Of a DNA stretch of 64,000 nt, positions 11,187 to 20,177 are shown in pieces (the stretch's first letter is position 1; each line of letters opens with the position of its first letter). The DNA comes from Streptomyces sp. S4.7 (lineage in GTDB: Bacteria > Actinomycetota > Actinomycetes > Streptomycetales > Streptomycetaceae). A program made the position numbers and the translations under genes. The notes under the pieces are model-generated. The model was not told the origin of the DNA. It searched no databases and saw only the letters and a list, made by a program, of their open reading frames with translations. The DNA lies in assembly GCF_010384365.1 (NCBI RefSeq), contig NZ_CP048397.1, positions 4,154,001 to 4,218,000 on the forward strand. Reading direction: 5' to 3'.

Positions 11187-11657
11187 ATGGATGGGACGAA
11201 CTCACAGGTGGTTCTGCAGATCACGATCGACTGCGCCGACCCGCAGCGGCTGGTGCCCTTCTGGATCGAGGCGCTCGGCTATGTGCCGGAGCCACCGCCG
11301 GGCGGGCACGCCACCTGGCGGGAGTACTGGTCGGACATGGGGCTGCCCGAGGAGGAGCAGCCCGAGGGGGCGGGCGAGATCCCGGAGTCGATCGTCCCTC
11401 CGGACGGGGTGGGGCCCAGGGTGTGGTTCCAGCAGGTCCCGGAGGACAAGGTCGTGAAGAACCGGGTGCATCTGGATCTCAAGGTGGGCGGCGGGCGCGA
11501 GGTGCCGCTGGCCGTACGGAAGGAGCGCATCACCGCGAAGGCGGACCGGCTGACGGCCGCGGGGGCGACGGTGTCGCGGGTGATGGACGAGCCGGGCATG
11601 GACTACTTCGGGATCGTGCTCCAGGACCCGGAGGGGAACGAGTTCTGCGTGGGGTAG
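11187..11657 (+). CDS. VOC (glyoxalase-like) family protein
   Basis: The ATG at 11187 gives 156 residues; a GTG at 11130 in the same frame would start inside the operator region and is less likely. Two VOC beta-alpha-beta-beta-beta modules are visible: the first starts ITIDCADPQRLVPFWIEALG, and the second ends YFGIVLQDPEGNEFCVG. This closing motif is typical of glyoxalase/bleomycin-resistance-like proteins. It is divergent from a TetR gene, which suggests small-molecule induction. It may be a lyase, a dioxygenase or a binding protein; the metal ligands are not conserved clearly enough to choose. Confidence 0.82.
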   Translation: MDGTNSQVVLQITIDCADPQRLVPFWIEALGYVPEPPPGGHATWREYWSDMGLPEEEQPEGAGEIPESIVPPDGVGPRVWFQQVPEDKVVKNRVHLDLKVGGGREVPLAVRKERITAKADRLTAAGATVSRVMDEPGMDYFGIVLQDPEGNEFCVG

Positions 11658-11753
11658 CGGCGGAGGGTGCGGGCGCGCCCGGGGCCCTGTCGGGCTCTCC
11701 GGCAATCTTTGGTCCGGCAGTCTCCGGTCCGTCGGTTTACGGTCGTTCGGTCC

Positions 11754-13799
11754 CTAGTCGTTCTTCGTGTACGTCACCGATTCGCCGTCCGACGTCGTGA
11801 CCCGGCGCAGGCGGCCGTCCGGGAGGATCGTCAACTCCGTTGCCGCGCCCGGTGTGCACGAGGACATCGGCCGGCCCTCCGTCACCTCGGACGGGCCGAT
11901 CCTCAGCGGGCCGTCCGAGGAGCCCGGCGCCCCGCCGAGCGCGGCCTCGAAGACGCAGAGGTACGTCCCGCCGGTGTCGGTCGGGCCCTCCGCCGTCAGT
12001 TCGAGCACCGTTTCGCCCACCTCGCCCTGCCGGATGGAGAGTTCGCGGGTGCTGATGCCCGCGGCACCGCCGATGGTGCCGGACCAGGAGCCGAGGTACT
12101 TCTTGGGCACGTCGCCGGGACCGGCGTCGTCCGAGGCCGACGGGGAAGGCGACTTCGTCGCCGGGGGCGCGTCCTCGGACGGGGTGTCACCGGCCTGCGA
12201 CGACTTGTCGTCGGCCTTCCTGTCCCCCTGGCTGTCCGACGCCTCGTCCTTCTCGCTGCCGCTGTCCATGAACGCGTACACCGAACCGCCCGCGCCGAGC
12301 GCGACGACCAGCGCGACGGCGATCAGCGCGACCGTGCCACGTGCGCTGCGCCGCGGTTCGGGCTGCGGTGCGGGGGCGGCCGGGCCGTACGGGGGAGTGG
12401 GACCGTACGGCGGGGGATGCCCGTACCCGGCGGGCGGCGGACCGTACGGAGGGGTCGCGCCCCACGGCGGGAGCGGTGGCTGGCCCGGCTGGGGATAGCC
12501 GTACTGCTGGGGCGGCGGGGGCAGTTGGGGTTCCGGGCTCTGCGGGCTCTGGGGGTAGCCGTACGCCTGGGGCTGCGGCGGCGGCGGTGCCGGAGGCGGG
12601 CCCACGTCCGGCGACCCCGCGCCGATCATCGTCGCCATGCCGTGTACGCCGTTGCCGCCGCCCCGGCCGGGGCCGCCCGGAGGCGGCGGTATCGAGGCCG
12701 GGTCGGTTGCCGGTTCCGAAGCCGGGCCGGGAGCGCGGCCGACGGCGGGGCCGGGAGCCGGCTTCGCCGACGGGGCGAGCGGCGGCGGCTTGGGAACCGA
12801 CGCTTCCGACGGTGGCTCCGGCGGCTTCGAGAACGCCAGTTCCGTACGCGCGCCGGGCTCCTCGTGGTCCAGCAACTGCACGGCGTGGCTGCCCAGTTGG
12901 GCGAGCAGCGCGCCCGGCAGCCAGGGCTCGTCGTCGTCCGGCTCGCCCACCCTGGCCAGGATCTGCGCCGGGGTCGGGCGCTCCTCCGGGTCCTTCTTCA
13001 GACAGTCGCCCACCAACTCCCGCAGACCCTCGGGGAGTTCGGACAGGTCCGGTTCCTCCTGCGCGATGCGGAACATCAGCACGTGTACGGCGGTGTCCGC
13101 CGTACCGAACGGGAGCCGCCCCGTCGCCGCGTACGCGAGCACCGACCCCAGGCAGAACACGTCGCACGCGGGTGTGATCGGGGTGCCGCGGACCTGCTCG
13201 GGCGCCATGAAGCCGGGCGATCCGACCAGGCCACCGGTCCGGGTCAGCCCGGCGCCGGTGACCGTCTCCATCGCGCGGGCGATGCCGAAGTCGATGACCC
13301 TCGGGCCCTCGATGGTGACGAGGACGTTGGACGGCTTGAGGTCGCGGTGGATCAGCCCGGCGGAGTGGATGTCCTGGAGGGCGTGGGCGAGCCCCGAGCC
13401 GAGTATCCGCACCGAGCGCGCGGGCAGCGGCCCGTGTGCGCCGGACCCGTGCGGACCCGGCCCGTCCGGACTGGGCCCGCGTGTGCCGGAGACGATGTCC
13501 TGGAGCGCGGGCCCGGCCACGTAACCGGTCGCGACCCACGGCACGGCGGCCTCCGTGTTCGCGTCGAGGACCGGCGCGGTCCACGCGCCGCCGACCCGCC
13601 GGGCCGCGGCGACCTCCAGCCGGAAGCGGTTGCGGAACTCGTCCTGCTCGGCGAGTTCCTTGCGTACGAGCTTCACCGCGACCGTACGACCCCGGTCCGA
13701 GCGCGCCAGATAGACCTGCCCCATGCCCCCCGCACCGAGGCGCGCCAGCAACCGGTAGGCGCCGATGCGCTGTGGATCTCCTGCTGCCAGCTTCTCCAT
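11754..13799 (-). CDS. Membrane Ser/Thr protein kinase (PknB-like) with extracellular domain
   Basis: The ATG at 13799 follows GGGGGAGGG, giving 681 residues; an upstream in-frame start lacks a ribosome site. The kinase domain (about 12-280) has the Gly loop LGAGGMGQVY, Lys43, HRDLKPSN at 151-158, DFG at 170-172 and APE at 199-201. A long Pro/Gly/Tyr linker (about 330-510) follows, then one membrane helix near 525 and an extracellular Ser/Asp segment ending in a beta-rich domain. It has no PASTA repeats, so its sensor is not the usual muropeptide binder. No substrate is suggested by its neighbours. Confidence 0.92.
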   Translation of the reverse strand: MEKLAAGDPQRIGAYRLLARLGAGGMGQVYLARSDRGRTVAVKLVRKELAEQDEFRNRFRLEVAAARRVGGAWTAPVLDANTEAAVPWVATGYVAGPALQDIVSGTRGPSPDGPGPHGSGAHGPLPARSVRILGSGLAHALQDIHSAGLIHRDLKPSNVLVTIEGPRVIDFGIARAMETVTGAGLTRTGGLVGSPGFMAPEQVRGTPITPACDVFCLGSVLAYAATGRLPFGTADTAVHVLMFRIAQEEPDLSELPEGLRELVGDCLKKDPEERPTPAQILARVGEPDDDEPWLPGALLAQLGSHAVQLLDHEEPGARTELAFSKPPEPPSEASVPKPPPLAPSAKPAPGPAVGRAPGPASEPATDPASIPPPPGGPGRGGGNGVHGMATMIGAGSPDVGPPPAPPPPQPQAYGYPQSPQSPEPQLPPPPQQYGYPQPGQPPLPPWGATPPYGPPPAGYGHPPPYGPTPPYGPAAPAPQPEPRRSARGTVALIAVALVVALGAGGSVYAFMDSGSEKDEASDSQGDRKADDKSSQAGDTPSEDAPPATKSPSPSASDDAGPGDVPKKYLGSWSGTIGGAAGISTRELSIRQGEVGETVLELTAEGPTDTGGTYLCVFEAALGGAPGSSDGPLRIGPSEVTEGRPMSSCTPGAATELTILPDGRLRRVTTSDGESVTYTKND

Positions 13800-13929
13800 G
13801 GCCGTACGGCCCTCCCCCAGATGCCCGAGCCCAACGGGCCCGAGGATAGTGCCGGAGCCGTCGCACTGCGCGGTCACGGGAGATCCGGATGCCTGCCCGT
13901 CGGCGGAGGCCGGTCCACCGCCCGGACCC

Positions 13930-13973
13930 CCGGCCCGCTACCGGCCCGCTACCGGCCCGCTACCGGCCCGCTA
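13930..13973. repeat. Four perfect 11-bp tandem repeats at the end of the MarR gene
   Basis: The unit CCGGCCCGCTA occurs four times without change (13930-13973). The stop codon of the MarR gene (complement of 13971-13973) lies in the last copy, so the array is the 3' flank of that gene. No function is evident. Confidence 0.9.
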
Positions 13974-14456
13974 CCGGTCCGAACGGTGGCCGATCGCGTC
14001 CATCGCCTCCGACAGCCGCTCCAGCACCCGCACCGTCTCGGCGAAGTCCGCCGCCCCCAACTCCTGTGCGAGGCGCGTCGCGAGAGCCGCGTGGCCGGGC
14101 GTGATCTCTTGGATCGCCGCGCGGCCCGCCTCGGTCGGCGTGAGCAGTTTCGCGCGGCGGTGGGCCGGGTTCGGCTCGTACGCCGCCAGCCCGCGCTCGA
14201 CCAGCAGGTCCGCGATCCGCTGCACGCTCTGCCGGGTGATGCCCATCGCACGGGCGACCCCGGAGACGGGCAACGGCTGCGGCAGCACGGCTCCGAGGAC
14301 CTGCCACCAGGCCGCCGTCAGACCCGCCGGGGCAGCCAACTCATCTGCCACGGCTAGGAATTGACCGTTGAGCCGGAAGACGCCGAGCGCGCTCCTGCTG
14401 AGCAGCTCCGGGTGGGCCACCTCTTCGCCCCGCCCGGTCGCCGCCCGCTCCGTCAT
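13971..14456 (-). CDS. MarR-family regulator
   Basis: The 161-residue product has the winged helix of MarR proteins: VSGVARAMGITRQSVQRIADLLVERGL (given in parts: recognition helix RQSVQRIADLL) near residues 64-90, then the wing around HRRAKLLTPTEAG. Its ATG overlaps the stop of the DJ-1-like gene by 4 bp, so the two are one operon with the regulator second. A palindrome upstream of the operon (15069-15084) is a likely autoregulatory site. The signal is unknown, but MarR/DJ-1 pairs often respond to reactive electrophiles. Confidence 0.87.
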   Translation of the reverse strand: MTERAATGRGEEVAHPELLSRSALGVFRLNGQFLAVADELAAPAGLTAAWWQVLGAVLPQPLPVSGVARAMGITRQSVQRIADLLVERGLAAYEPNPAHRRAKLLTPTEAGRAAIQEITPGHAALATRLAQELGAADFAETVRVLERLSEAMDAIGHRSDR

Positions 14457-15049
14457 GAGTTGAGGGTCTCGAACGCGTTCGCGTCCGAGTTCTTGAACAG
14501 CCGGTACCAGGCGTCCAGCTTCTCGCCCTCGTACACGCCCAGCAGCGCGAAGATCTCGCGGGCGAAGGCGACGGGCTCGGTCGGTCCGGCCGTGATCACG
14601 TTACCGTCCGTGACCGCGTCCGCGTCGCGGTAGTGCTCGCCGCCCGCGTACCCCGTCGCGTCCAGATAGTGGCTGACAGCGCTGGTGTGCGCCCGGTCGT
14701 CCAGCAGCCCCTCGCGGGCCAGCCCCGCCGTGGCGCCGCAGATCGCGGCGACGGGGAAGCCCAGCCCCACCAGCCGCCGGGCGGCGCGGGCGAACGGCGC
14801 CAGCTCGTCCCCGGTGTCCCAGAGTCCGGCGCCCGGGAGGATGAACACCGCCGTGTCACCGGGCTCGCCGAGCTGGTCGAGCGCGATGTCGGGCTCGATG
14901 CGCAGACCGCCCATGGTGGTCACCGACTCGGAGGCCGGGCCGACGGTCCGCACGGTGAAGCCGTTCTGGGCGAAATGCGCGGTGGCGTACCCGGTCTCCC
15001 AGTCGGCGAGGGTGTCGTACACGGCGAGGTAAACGGTCTTGCCGGTCAT
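14453..15049 (-). CDS. DJ-1/PfpI family (type 1 glutamine amidotransferase-like) protein
   Basis: The ATG at 15049 follows AGGAGG with a 5-bp spacer, giving 198 residues. The DJ-1/PfpI fold is recognisable from YLAVYDTLADWE at the start and VFILPGAGLWD. The nucleophile elbow AAICGATAGLA contains the conserved Cys. Members act as glyoxalases, deglycases, chaperones or proteases; nothing here separates these. It is first in an operon with the MarR gene and is preceded by a TGACAG palindrome. Confidence 0.87.
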   Translation of the reverse strand: MTGKTVYLAVYDTLADWETGYATAHFAQNGFTVRTVGPASESVTTMGGLRIEPDIALDQLGEPGDTAVFILPGAGLWDTGDELAPFARAARRLVGLGFPVAAICGATAGLAREGLLDDRAHTSAVSHYLDATGYAGGEHYRDADAVTDGNVITAGPTEPVAFAREIFALLGVYEGEKLDAWYRLFKNSDANAFETLNS

Positions 15050-15068
15050 GGTGGCCTCCTCGGTTGTA

Positions 15069-15103
15069 TGACAGCAGCCTGTCATTTAGGCAGTGTGCTG
15101 TCA
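15069..15103. promoter_or_regulatory. Probable MarR operator
   Basis: TGACAG (15069-15074) and CTGTCA (15079-15084) are perfect inverted 6-mers with a 4-bp spacer, and a third half-site CTGTCA lies at 15098-15103. The element starts 20 bp upstream of the DJ-1/MarR operon start. Confidence 0.55.
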
Positions 15104-15205
15104 ATGGTGAGGGGTGCGCGGGGCGACAACCTGCCGAGTCCCACCGCGCACACCGGAACAGGATGGTCATTTCGGCCCCCGCCCGTCCCTCTCTACGCTG
15201 GCCGC

Positions 15206-16585
15206 ATGACCCCTCACCTCGACGTCGACCCTCTCGACGCTGCCGACCCGAAGGCAGGCGCGGCCGTCAAGGCCGCCGACCGTGCGCATGTGTTCCACTC
15301 CTGGTCCGCCCAGGAACTGATCGACCCGCTCGCCGTCGCCGGCGCCGAGGGCTCGTACTTCTGGGACTACGAGGGCAACCGCTACCTCGACTTCACCAGC
15401 GGCCTCGTCTTCACCAACATCGGCTATCAGCACCCCGCCGTCGTGGCCGCGATCCAGGAGCAGGCGGGCAGGCTCAGCACCTTCGCGCCCGCCTTCGCCG
15501 TCGACGTACGCTCCGAGGCCGCCCGCCTCATCGCCGAGCGCACCCCCGGCGACCTCGACAAGATCTTCTTCACCAACGGCGGCGCGGAGGCCGTCGAGAA
15601 CGCCGTACGGATGGCCCGGCTGCACACCGGCCGCCCCAAGGTTCTCTCCGCCTACCGCTCGTACCACGGCTCCACCTCCACCGCGATCAATCTGACCGGT
15701 GACCCGCGCCGCTGGGCGTCCGACTCCGGCAGCGCGGGCGTCGTCCGCTTCTGGGCGCCGTTCCTCTACCGTTCGCCCTTCTACGCCACCACCGAGGCAC
15801 AGGAGTGCGCCCGCGCGCTGGAGCATCTGGAGGCGACCATCGCCTTCGAGGGACCCGCGACGATCGCCGCGGTCGTGCTGGAGACGATCCCCGGCACGGC
15901 GGGCGTCATGACGCCGCCGCCCGGATACCTGGCGGGCGTGAGGGAGCTGTGCGACCGGCACGGCATCCTCCTCGTCCTGGACGAGGTGATGGCGGGCTTC
16001 GGCCGCACCGGCGCGTGGTTCGCCGCCGACCACTTCGACGTCGTGCCGGACCTGCTGACCTTCGCGAAGGGCGTCAACTCCGGCTACGTACCACTCGGCG
16101 GAGTCGCGATCTCCGCCGCCGTCGCGGACACCTTCGCGACCCGCCCCTACCCAGGCGGCCTCACCTACTCGGGCCACCCGCTGGCCTGCGCGGCGGCCGT
16201 CGCGACCCTGCGGGTGATGGCCGAGGAGAAGATCGTCGAGCACGCCGCGCACATCGGCGAGACGGTCCTCGGCCCCGGCCTGCGCGAACTGGCCGACCGG
16301 CATCCCTCGGTGGGCGAGGTGCGCGGAATGGGCGTCTTCTGGGCGCTCGACCTCGTACGGGACGGGCAGACGCGCGAGCCGCTGGTGCCGTACAACGCGA
16401 CCGGCGAGGCGAACGCGCCGATGGCCGCGTTCGCCGCCGCGTGCAAGAAGGGCGGTCTGTGGCCGTTCGTGAACATGAACCGTACGCACGTGGTGCCGCC
16501 CTGCAACGTCACGGAGGCGGAGGCGAAGGAAGGGCTCACGATCCTGGACGCGGCGCTGTCGGTGGCGGACGAACACGTGGTGTGA
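15206..16585 (+). CDS. Class III PLP-dependent aminotransferase
   Basis: The 459-residue protein is a fold-type I, class III (omega) aminotransferase. It has the substrate-entry segment YLDFTSGLVFTNIGYQHP, the cofactor-phosphate segment NGGAEAVENAVRMAR, LVLDEVMAGFGRTG with the PLP-ring Asp, and TFAKGVNSGYVPLGG with the Schiff-base Lys. It is likely to transfer amino groups between an omega-amino acid or amine and pyruvate or 2-oxoglutarate. The ATG has no ribosome site, but a TACGCT -10-like box ends 7 bp upstream (15193-15198), suggesting a leaderless transcript. The exact substrate is not deducible. Confidence 0.9.
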   Translation: MTPHLDVDPLDAADPKAGAAVKAADRAHVFHSWSAQELIDPLAVAGAEGSYFWDYEGNRYLDFTSGLVFTNIGYQHPAVVAAIQEQAGRLSTFAPAFAVDVRSEAARLIAERTPGDLDKIFFTNGGAEAVENAVRMARLHTGRPKVLSAYRSYHGSTSTAINLTGDPRRWASDSGSAGVVRFWAPFLYRSPFYATTEAQECARALEHLEATIAFEGPATIAAVVLETIPGTAGVMTPPPGYLAGVRELCDRHGILLVLDEVMAGFGRTGAWFAADHFDVVPDLLTFAKGVNSGYVPLGGVAISAAVADTFATRPYPGGLTYSGHPLACAAAVATLRVMAEEKIVEHAAHIGETVLGPGLRELADRHPSVGEVRGMGVFWALDLVRDGQTREPLVPYNATGEANAPMAAFAAACKKGGLWPFVNMNRTHVVPPCNVTEAEAKEGLTILDAALSVADEHVV

Positions 16586-16596
16586 CGGGTGCTTCG

Positions 16597-16645
16597 CCCT
16601 CGATCGCCGGACGGGGTTCGCAGGAGCCCGTCCGGCGATCGAGGG
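16597..16645. terminator. Hairpin terminator of a Streptomyces-type intergenic repeat
   Basis: Perfect 19-bp arms (16597-16615 and 16627-16645) contain the sequence CGATCGCCGGACGGG and its complement, with an 11-nt loop. It separates the aminotransferase from the GntR gene. A related hairpin occurs at 47224-47257. Confidence 0.85.
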
Positions 16646-16708
16646 CACGAAGGTCCCTCCCGGCACCTGGCTTAAGGTGTGCGAAGCCGGACGAGGGGAC
16701 GAACACCA

Positions 16709-17410
16709 ATGCCCGCCAGCGGAGCTGTGACCCGCAACACCCTGCGGCAGCAGATCGCGGACGCACTGCGTGACGAGGTGCTGGCGGGGCGTTTGCTCCC
16801 GGGCGAGGAGTTCACCGTCAAGCACATCGCCGAGCAGTACGGCGTGTCGGCGACCCCCGTCAGGGAGGCGCTGGTCGACCTGTCCGCGCAGGGGCTGCTC
16901 GACTCCGACCAGCACCGGGGCTTCCACGTCCACCAGTTCACCGTCGCCGACTTCCGCGCCATGGTCGAGGCGCGCTCACTGATCGCCGACGGCATCTTCC
17001 GCCGGATCGCGGTGACCCCGATCGGACGGGTGCGGTCGGAGACGCTGGTCTCGGTACGGCGCCGCGCCGAGGAGGCCGGGCGGGCGGCCAAGGGCGGGGA
17101 CCTGGACATCCTGATCGGGTACGACCTGCGGTTCTGGCGGGAGCTGGCCGCGCTCGTCGCGAACCAGTACATCTGCGACTTCCTGCACCGCATGCGCGTC
17201 CAGGCGTGGGTGTTCTCCGTGCCGTTCCTCCGCGCCGACAGAGCCTGCCGCGACTCGCTGTGGAGCGGGCACGAGCAGCTGGTCGACGCGATCACGCTCG
17301 GCGACACGGAGGCCGCGCGCACGGTCGTGGACGACTGCGACGCGCTCGCCCTGGCGTGGGCGGACCGGCTGGAGCCGGAGCAGCCGGAGCCGGGACGTCC
17401 GCGGAAGTGA
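16709..17410 (+). CDS. GntR-family regulator (FadR/FCD type)
   Basis: The 233-residue product has the GntR winged helix (about 10-75: LRDEVLAGRLLPGEEFTVK, then VSATPVREALVDL). An all-helical FCD ligand-binding domain with VEARSLIADGIFRR follows. The ATG is preceded by GAGGGG. Its stop overlaps a possible GTG start of the glycosyltransferase at 17407. FCD regulators usually sense organic acids; the aminotransferase upstream and the glycosyltransferase downstream are the only candidate targets nearby. Confidence 0.87.
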   Translation: MPASGAVTRNTLRQQIADALRDEVLAGRLLPGEEFTVKHIAEQYGVSATPVREALVDLSAQGLLDSDQHRGFHVHQFTVADFRAMVEARSLIADGIFRRIAVTPIGRVRSETLVSVRRRAEEAGRAAKGGDLDILIGYDLRFWRELAALVANQYICDFLHRMRVQAWVFSVPFLRADRACRDSLWSGHEQLVDAITLGDTEAARTVVDDCDALALAWADRLEPEQPEPGRPRK

Positions 17411-17421
17411 GCGGCCACGCG

Positions 17422-19974
17422 ATGAGCGGACGCACGGAGACGGGCGCGGACCCGCGCACCGGTCCCGACCCCGCCATACCCGGCGGGGACGGCGGCGGGA
17501 GCGCGGTGGACCTGACCGTCGTCGTTCCCGCGTACAACGAGGAACGCCGGCTGCGCCCCACCCTCGACGCCATCTGCGCGCATCTGAGCGCCGACCCGGA
17601 CCGCTGGGGCGACTGGGAGCTGATCGTCGTGGACGACGGCTCGACGGACGGCACCGCCGCCGTCGCGGCGGCGGCCGCCTCGGACGAGCCCCGCATCCAC
17701 GTGCTGACGAGCCGGGAGAACCGCGGCAAGGGGTACGCCCTGCGGCAGGGCGTACTGGCGTCGTACGGCAGGCGCGTACTGGTCACGGACGCCGATCTGG
17801 CGACGCCGATAGAGGAACTGGACGCGCTGGACGCGCTGCTGACACCGGACGACGGCCCGTACGACGTCGGCCCGGACGAGGGCGAGCCGTACGCGTACGA
17901 CGACGCCCCCGCCGCCGCGATCGGCTCCCGCGCCCTCCCCGGCTCCCGCATAGACGTCCACCAGCGCCCCCTGCGCGAATGGCTCGGCCGCCTCGGCAAC
18001 CGCCTCATCCGGCTCGTCGCGGTACGCGGCATAAGCGACACCCAGTGCGGCTTCAAACTCTTCGACGGCGACAAGGCGCGCGCCGCCTTCGCCGCCTCCC
18101 GCCTCGACGGCTGGGGCATCGACGTCGAGATCCTGCGTCACTTCCGCCGCGCGGGCTGGCCCGTCGCCGAGGTGCCGGTGCGCTGGTCGCACCAGACCGG
18201 TTCCAAGGTCCGGGCGACGGACTACGGCCGCGTACTGCTGGAACTCCTGCGGCTGCGCACCCGCACCCGCCCCGTGGACCTCGCGGTCGGCGGTCTCTTC
18301 CTCCTCGCGTCCGTCCTTCACTACAAGGGCCTGTGGACGGATCTCGACCGCGCGTACCTCGCCGACTCCATGCAGGACCAGAACCAGTGGGAGTGGTTCT
18401 TCGCCGTCACCGCCGACAACGTGGTGAACCTGCGCAATCCGCTGTTCACCACGTACCAGGGCTATCCCGACGGGGTGAACCTGATGGCGAACACGGTCAT
18501 GCTCGGCCTGTCCGTCCCCCTCACGCCCGTCACGCTCCTCTTCGGCCCGACGGTGACGTGGGCGCTGGTCCTCACGCTCGGTCTGACGGGCACGGCCGTC
18601 GCCTGGTACTGGCTGTTCGTACGCCGTGTCACGCGCGTGCGCCCGGCGGCGGCCCTCGGCGCGGCGCTCGCCGCGTTCGCGCCGCCGATGATGTCGCACG
18701 GCACCGCGCACCCCAACTTCCTCGTCCTCTTCATGATCCCGGTGATCATCGACCGGGCGCTGCGGCTCTGTTCGGCGCAGGAGCGGCGCGTCGTACGGGA
18801 CGGTGTCCTGCTCGGTCTCTTCGCCGCGTACCAGATCTTCCTCGGCGAAGAACCGTTGCTGCTCGCCGCCATGGGGATGCTGATCTTCGCGTTGTCATAC
18901 GCGCTCGCGCGCCCCGACGTCGCCCGCGTCGCGGCACGGCCGCTGCTGCGCGGGCTCGGCGTCGCGCTGGCGGTGTGTCTGCCGCTGGTCGCGTTCCCGC
19001 TGTACTGGCAGTTCTTCGGCCCGCAGAGCTACCACAGCGTCCTGCACGGCGACAACGCCGGCAACAGCCCGCTCGCCTTCCTGGAGTTCTCCGGCCGCGC
19101 GCTGCTCGGCGACGAGACGCGCGCCGACACGCTCGCGATGAACCGCACCGAACAGAACGCCTTCTACGGCTGGCCGTTGACCGCGCTGGCCTTCGGGACA
19201 GTGGTGTGGCTGGGGCGTTCACCGCTCGTGAAGGCTCTGCTGGGGACGGTTCTCGTCTCCGCGCTGCTGTCCATGGGGCAGAGGATCCGTATCCCGTTCA
19301 CGGACGTGGTGCTGCCGGGGCCCTGGCGCGCGCTGGCGCACCAGCCGCTCTTCGAGTCGGTGATCGAGTCCCGGGTGGCGATGATCTGCGCCCCGGCGCT
19401 CGGCGTCCTGATCGCGCTCGCGGTGGCCCGGATCACGGACCTCGAACCGCGTGCGCACCGGGTGGTGGGGCTGGTCGCGGTCGTCGCCGCGCTGCTGCCG
19501 ATCATGCCGACGCCGCAGCCGGTGCGGGAACGGGCGGAGGTGCCGCGGTTCATCACGGACGGCATGTACCGGGACTTCGTCGCCGAGGGCGAGAGCGTCG
19601 TCCCCGTGCCGCTGCCGAGCCCGGCCGAGGCGGACGCGCTGCACTGGCAGTCGTCGACGGGCTTCGGCTTCTCGGTGCCCGGCGGTTACTTCAACGGACC
19701 GTGGGGCCCCGACCGCATGGGCATCTACGGCGCGTCGCCGCGCTACACCTCGAACCTGCTGCGCGACGTGCGTTACGGCGGCCGGATCCCGGACATCGGG
19801 ACGAGCTGGCGCGAGCAGGCGAAGCTGGACCTGGCGTTCTGGAAGGCGGGCGTGGTGGTGCTGGCTCCGCAGGACAACGACGAGGCCCTGTACGAGGTCG
19901 TCTCGAAACTGCTGGGGCGCCCGGGGGAGCGGATGGGGGGTGCGTGGGTATGGGATATCCCGAGAGCGCGTTGA
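17422..19974 (+). CDS. GT2 glycosyltransferase fused to a multi-spanning GT-C-like membrane domain
   Basis: The 850-residue protein has an N-terminal GT2 domain of the dolichyl-phosphate glucosyltransferase (ALG5/DPM1) type (about 25-280): VVPAYNEERRLRPTL, IVVDDGSTDGT, the DxD-like VTDADLATP, and SDTQCGFKLF followed by GWGIDVEIL. The rest has about ten membrane helices and a C-terminal soluble part (about 690-850), resembling GT-C transferases that use polyprenyl-phosphate sugars. One protein may therefore both make the lipid-linked sugar and transfer it across the membrane. The ATG at 17422 is used here; GTG at 17407 overlaps the GntR stop. The acceptor is unknown. Confidence 0.85.
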   Translation: MSGRTETGADPRTGPDPAIPGGDGGGSAVDLTVVVPAYNEERRLRPTLDAICAHLSADPDRWGDWELIVVDDGSTDGTAAVAAAAASDEPRIHVLTSRENRGKGYALRQGVLASYGRRVLVTDADLATPIEELDALDALLTPDDGPYDVGPDEGEPYAYDDAPAAAIGSRALPGSRIDVHQRPLREWLGRLGNRLIRLVAVRGISDTQCGFKLFDGDKARAAFAASRLDGWGIDVEILRHFRRAGWPVAEVPVRWSHQTGSKVRATDYGRVLLELLRLRTRTRPVDLAVGGLFLLASVLHYKGLWTDLDRAYLADSMQDQNQWEWFFAVTADNVVNLRNPLFTTYQGYPDGVNLMANTVMLGLSVPLTPVTLLFGPTVTWALVLTLGLTGTAVAWYWLFVRRVTRVRPAAALGAALAAFAPPMMSHGTAHPNFLVLFMIPVIIDRALRLCSAQERRVVRDGVLLGLFAAYQIFLGEEPLLLAAMGMLIFALSYALARPDVARVAARPLLRGLGVALAVCLPLVAFPLYWQFFGPQSYHSVLHGDNAGNSPLAFLEFSGRALLGDETRADTLAMNRTEQNAFYGWPLTALAFGTVVWLGRSPLVKALLGTVLVSALLSMGQRIRIPFTDVVLPGPWRALAHQPLFESVIESRVAMICAPALGVLIALAVARITDLEPRAHRVVGLVAVVAALLPIMPTPQPVRERAEVPRFITDGMYRDFVAEGESVVPVPLPSPAEADALHWQSSTGFGFSVPGGYFNGPWGPDRMGIYGASPRYTSNLLRDVRYGGRIPDIGTSWREQAKLDLAFWKAGVVVLAPQDNDEALYEVVSKLLGRPGERMGGAWVWDIPRAR

Positions 19975-20092
19975 CGAGTACGGCGAGTACGAGGTCGCGG
20001 CGGGCGGCCCGGGGCGGTCTGTGCCCGGCCGGTGCCGGTAGTGCCGGTAGTGCAGGCTGTCTTCGCTGATCGCGTTCGCCGCATTACGCTGA

Positions 20093-20125
20093 CCCGACGG
20101 TCGGGTTCGTACGTACGTGTACGAA
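20093..20125. promoter_or_regulatory. Two adjacent palindromes upstream of the 20178 gene
   Basis: CCCGACGGTCGGG (20093-20105) is a perfect 6-bp inverted repeat about a central G. TTCGTAC (20106-20112) and GTACGAA (20119-20125) form a second perfect repeat with a 6-bp spacer. Both lie 53-85 bp before the TTG start and may be operators. Confidence 0.45.
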
Positions 20126-20177
20126 TCTGACGCAACCCGACGGAACCCGTTCGAACTCGTTGGAGAGCGAGCCTCCC

